Shown: in pieces, positions 21,777-23,407 of the stretch | Layout of the letters: each line of letters opens with the position of its first letter | How positions within the stretch are numbered: the stretch's first letter is position 1 | Assembly (NCBI GenBank): GCA_021325365.1 | Contig: JAJPHF010000075.1 | Coordinates: 1 to 23,407 of the forward strand | Direction of reading: 5' to 3' | Source: Pseudomonadota bacterium | GTDB taxonomy: Bacteria; Chloroflexota; UBA6077; JAJPHF01 | Length of the DNA stretch: 23,407 nucleotides | Translations under genes and position numbers: made by a program | The notes under the pieces: model-generated | The model's database searches: none | Seen by the model: the letters and a program-made list of their open reading frames with translations, nothing else | What the model was told of the DNA's origin: nothing

Positions 21777-22013
21777 GCGTCATGACGGCTCGGGAGCACG
21801 CGCCAGCATCGTGCGGCCGGCCCGGTGCCCCTGCCCGGGGCACGCCCGTCCGGCCCCGCCCCCGCCCGCGCCGCGGCCCCGCGCCGGCCGACCGTCCCGC
21901 GCTCGCCCCCACGACGCCGCGACCCGCGCCCCGCCCGCCCGGCTCCACTGCCCCAAGCCCTAACGCGACAGCCGAGTCGCGCCGCGAGCCGTGCGTGGCG
22001 CGGCGCAATGCGG
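21777..22013. other. GC-rich non-coding gap between divergent operons
   Basis: The 403 bases between the thioredoxin-like gene (start 21691) and marR (22095) hold the two promoters at their ends. The middle part is very GC-rich and contains one perfect 7-bp hairpin, GTGCCCC (21825-21831) and GGGGCAC (21837-21843). I see no gene, RNA or known element there. Open frames across it have proline/arginine-rich shadow composition. Confidence 0.5.
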
Positions 22014-22048
22014 TATACTGTCGGCGAATAGTTCGAAATGCGAACTAT
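22014..22048 (+). promoter_or_regulatory. marR promoter with 21-bp palindromic operator
   Basis: A -10 box TATACT (22014-22019) is followed after 8 bases by ATAGTTCG (22028-22035), spacer AAATG and CGAACTAT (22041-22048), a perfect 8-bp inverted repeat. The site covers the expected transcription start and early transcript, about 46 bases before the ATG. MarR proteins bind such 20-odd-bp palindromes, so autorepression of marR and the downstream efflux gene is likely. No good -35 box is visible. Confidence 0.72.
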
Positions 22049-22094
22049 GTAGTCTGTGAAGCACATCCGCGTTGGCGATGCCGGGGGGCATGGA

Positions 22095-22589
22095 ATGTTA
22101 GATGAAGTCGTGTCGGCCGAGGCGCCCGAGGCGGTCGGGCGGGGCGTCGTGCGTGTGTTGCCGCGGCTGATCCGCATGCTGGCGGCCGAGATGCACCGTG
22201 CGCCCGGCACGCACGATCTCACGCTGCCGCAGTTCCGGGTGCTCAGCCGGCTGAGCGAGCGGGATTATCGCGCGGCCGAGCTGGCGGACGCTCTCGAAGT
22301 GGGCCGGCCCACGCTCACCTCGACCGTGGACGGGCTCGTCCGGCGCGCGCTGGTCGAGCGCCAGCGGGATCTGCCGGGCGACCGGCGCGGCGTGCTGTTG
22401 CGGCTCACGCCAGCCGGGCGTACCCTGCACCGCGCGCTGGAGGCCCGGGCCATCGCGGGCGTGGCGGCGTTGCTGGCCGACGCCAGCCCGGCCGAGTGCG
22501 AGGCGCTCGCCGTGGGTCTGGCCGCGCTGGAGCGCGGGCTGCAAGACGCCTGTCGGACCGCGCGACTCGACGCCGCGGAGGTGAGCTAG
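22095..22589 (+). CDS. MarR family transcriptional regulator
   Basis: A 164-residue protein. ATG at 22095 (MLDEVVSAEA) follows GGGGGG 8 bases upstream and is preferred to a GTG at 22056, which overlaps the operator region. The winged helix-turn-helix (about 42-108) reads LTLPQFRVLSRLSERDYRAAELADALEVGRPTLTSTVDGLVRRALVER, with the wing motif DLPGDRRGVLLRLTPAGR typical of MarR proteins. Helices on both sides would form the dimer. Family knowledge: MarR regulators are small-ligand-released repressors of efflux and stress genes. The stop codon directly abuts the ATG of the EmrA-like gene, so the two are co-transcribed and coupled. Confidence 0.93.
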   Translation: MLDEVVSAEAPEAVGRGVVRVLPRLIRMLAAEMHRAPGTHDLTLPQFRVLSRLSERDYRAAELADALEVGRPTLTSTVDGLVRRALVERQRDLPGDRRGVLLRLTPAGRTLHRALEARAIAGVAALLADASPAECEALAVGLAALERGLQDACRTARLDAAEVS

Positions 22590-23407
22590 ATGCGCTCGTC
22601 CGCGCCGCGCTCGCCGCGTCCCGGCAGTCGCCCGCTGCGTCTCGACCGCGCCGCCGAAGGCCGCTCCCACCGGCACGACGGCCATACTGCCGCGCCCGCC
22701 CCTGCCGACAGCGCCGCGGGCGCCGCGCCAGCGGCTGCCGTCGGGACCGCCGAGGCCCCGCCCGCGCCCACGCGCAAGCGGCGGCGCCTGCTGCTGCTCC
22801 TGCCGATCCTCGCCGTGGTAGGACTGCTCGGGCTCTACTTCGGCCTGCGCTTCTGGTACGAGTCCACCTTCTTCGTCATCACCGACAACGCCCAGGTGAC
22901 CGGCGATCTAGTGCAGGTCGGATCGCTGAACGCCGGCCGCGTGATCGACGCCAGCCTCGAGGTGGGCCAGCAGGTGGCCCGCAACCAGGTGATCGCTACG
23001 GTGGCCGTGCCGCAGCAGGTAGGCACGGTGCCCTTCGGCGACACCCCGCTGCTCGACCAGACCGGCAGCCTGAACACCCAGGTGCCCGTGCGCTCGCCGA
23101 TCGACGGCGTCGTGGCCGCGCGCCTGGCGAACGTCGGCGGTACGGTGACCGCCGGCCAGGCGATCTACGCCCTCGTCAACCCGCGCCAGATCTGGGTGAA
23201 CGCCAACATCGACGAGGACAAGGTCCAGCGCGTCGCGCGCGGCCAGGGCGTCGAGGTCCACTCCGAGGCGCTCGGACGGTCGTTCGACGGACGCGTGGAG
23301 GCGGTCACGCCGGCGAGCGCCGCCACGTTCTCGCTGCTGCCGGCGCAGAACGTCTCCGGCAACTTCAACAAGGTGACGCAGTGGGTGCCGGTCAAGATCC
23401 TCGTCGA
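22590..23407 (+). CDS. EmrA/HlyD-type membrane fusion protein, 3' end cut by window edge
   Basis: 272 codons are visible from the ATG at 22590, which directly follows the marR stop; GGAGGTGA lies 5 bases upstream, inside marR. A long disordered Ala/Pro/Arg-rich N-terminus (1-66) precedes one transmembrane helix (about 67-88). Then come the EmrA-like TDNAQVTGDLVQVGS strand, a biotinyl-lipoyl-like hairpin closed by VPVRSPIDGVVAARLANVGG (165-184), the beta-barrel part IWVNANIDEDKVQRVARGQ, and TFSLLPAQNVSGNFNKVTQWVPVKI, typical of EmrA. The usual long coiled-coil hairpin between the lipoyl halves is missing; only about 25 residues join them. That would fit a cell with one membrane and no TolC. 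An EmrB-type exporter is expected downstream. Confidence 0.9.
   Translation, partial: MRSSAPRSPRPGSRPLRLDRAAEGRSHRHDGHTAAPAPADSAAGAAPAAAVGTAEAPPAPTRKRRRLLLLLPILAVVGLLGLYFGLRFWYESTFFVITDNAQVTGDLVQVGSLNAGRVIDASLEVGQQVARNQVIATVAVPQQVGTVPFGDTPLLDQTGSLNTQVPVRSPIDGVVAARLANVGGTVTAGQAIYALVNPRQIWVNANIDEDKVQRVARGQGVEVHSEALGRSFDGRVEAVTPASAATFSLLPAQNVSGNFNKVTQWVPVKILV

Noticed and set aside
1..23407. tRNA, rRNA, CRISPR arrays, integrase or transposase genes
   Set aside because: Looked for by eye on both strands; none had the required sequence features.

Overview
This is a high-GC bacterial chromosome segment. A sampled 60-base line in the 7501 gene is 73% GC by my count. Most genes sit behind clear GGAGG-type ribosome sites. 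The gene mix (tungsten aldehyde oxidoreductase, CstA, Asp-box repeat protein, DUF433/DUF5615 and PIN toxin pairs, PAS proteins ending in an LNNN-type helix, an EmrA-like protein without a long periplasmic hairpin) and the dispersed CGTAGGG(G)C stem-loops recall Chloroflexota (Thermomicrobia/Sphaerobacter-like). That placement is inference: there is no rRNA or marker gene here.

Layout. 1-3579 (minus): a 3'-truncated aldehyde:ferredoxin oxidoreductase, an Asp-box propeller protein and a class II aldolase. 3782-6061 (minus): a hybrid histidine kinase with an unrecognised C-terminal domain. 6309-9341 (plus): a CADD/PqqC-like di-iron protein followed by two lipoprotein ABC solute-binding proteins with no permease or ATPase. 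9493-14509: a distinct block flanked by 106-bp direct repeats (about 95% identical) of the 3' end of a zinc-type dehydrogenase gene. It holds three lower-GC, mutually related, secreted-type proteins (one frameshifted), then a NarL-type response regulator and a double-PAS protein without an ATPase domain. 14510-15541 (minus): the intact dehydrogenase. 15732-16368 (minus): a VapBC-type toxin-antitoxin pair with a 30-bp dyad operator. 16600-18297 (plus): an N-acyl-D-amino-acid deacylase-type amidohydrolase. 18351-18985 (minus): a DUF433/DUF5615 toxin-antitoxin pair. 19033-21691 (minus): a tight three-gene operon of a thioredoxin-like CxxC protein, CstA and a small protein. 22095-23407 (plus): a MarR regulator with a palindromic operator, coupled to an EmrA/HlyD membrane fusion protein that runs off the window.

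How the genes work together. The CstA operon is probably peptide/pyruvate uptake and the amidohydrolase may supply amino acids, but they are not linked transcriptionally. The MarR/EmrA pair looks like a self-repressed drug-efflux operon. The most novel area is 9493-14615, a paralogous family of secreted proteins with strong hairpins between the genes, bounded by duplicated gene ends. No integrase, transposase, tRNA, rRNA or CRISPR array was seen.
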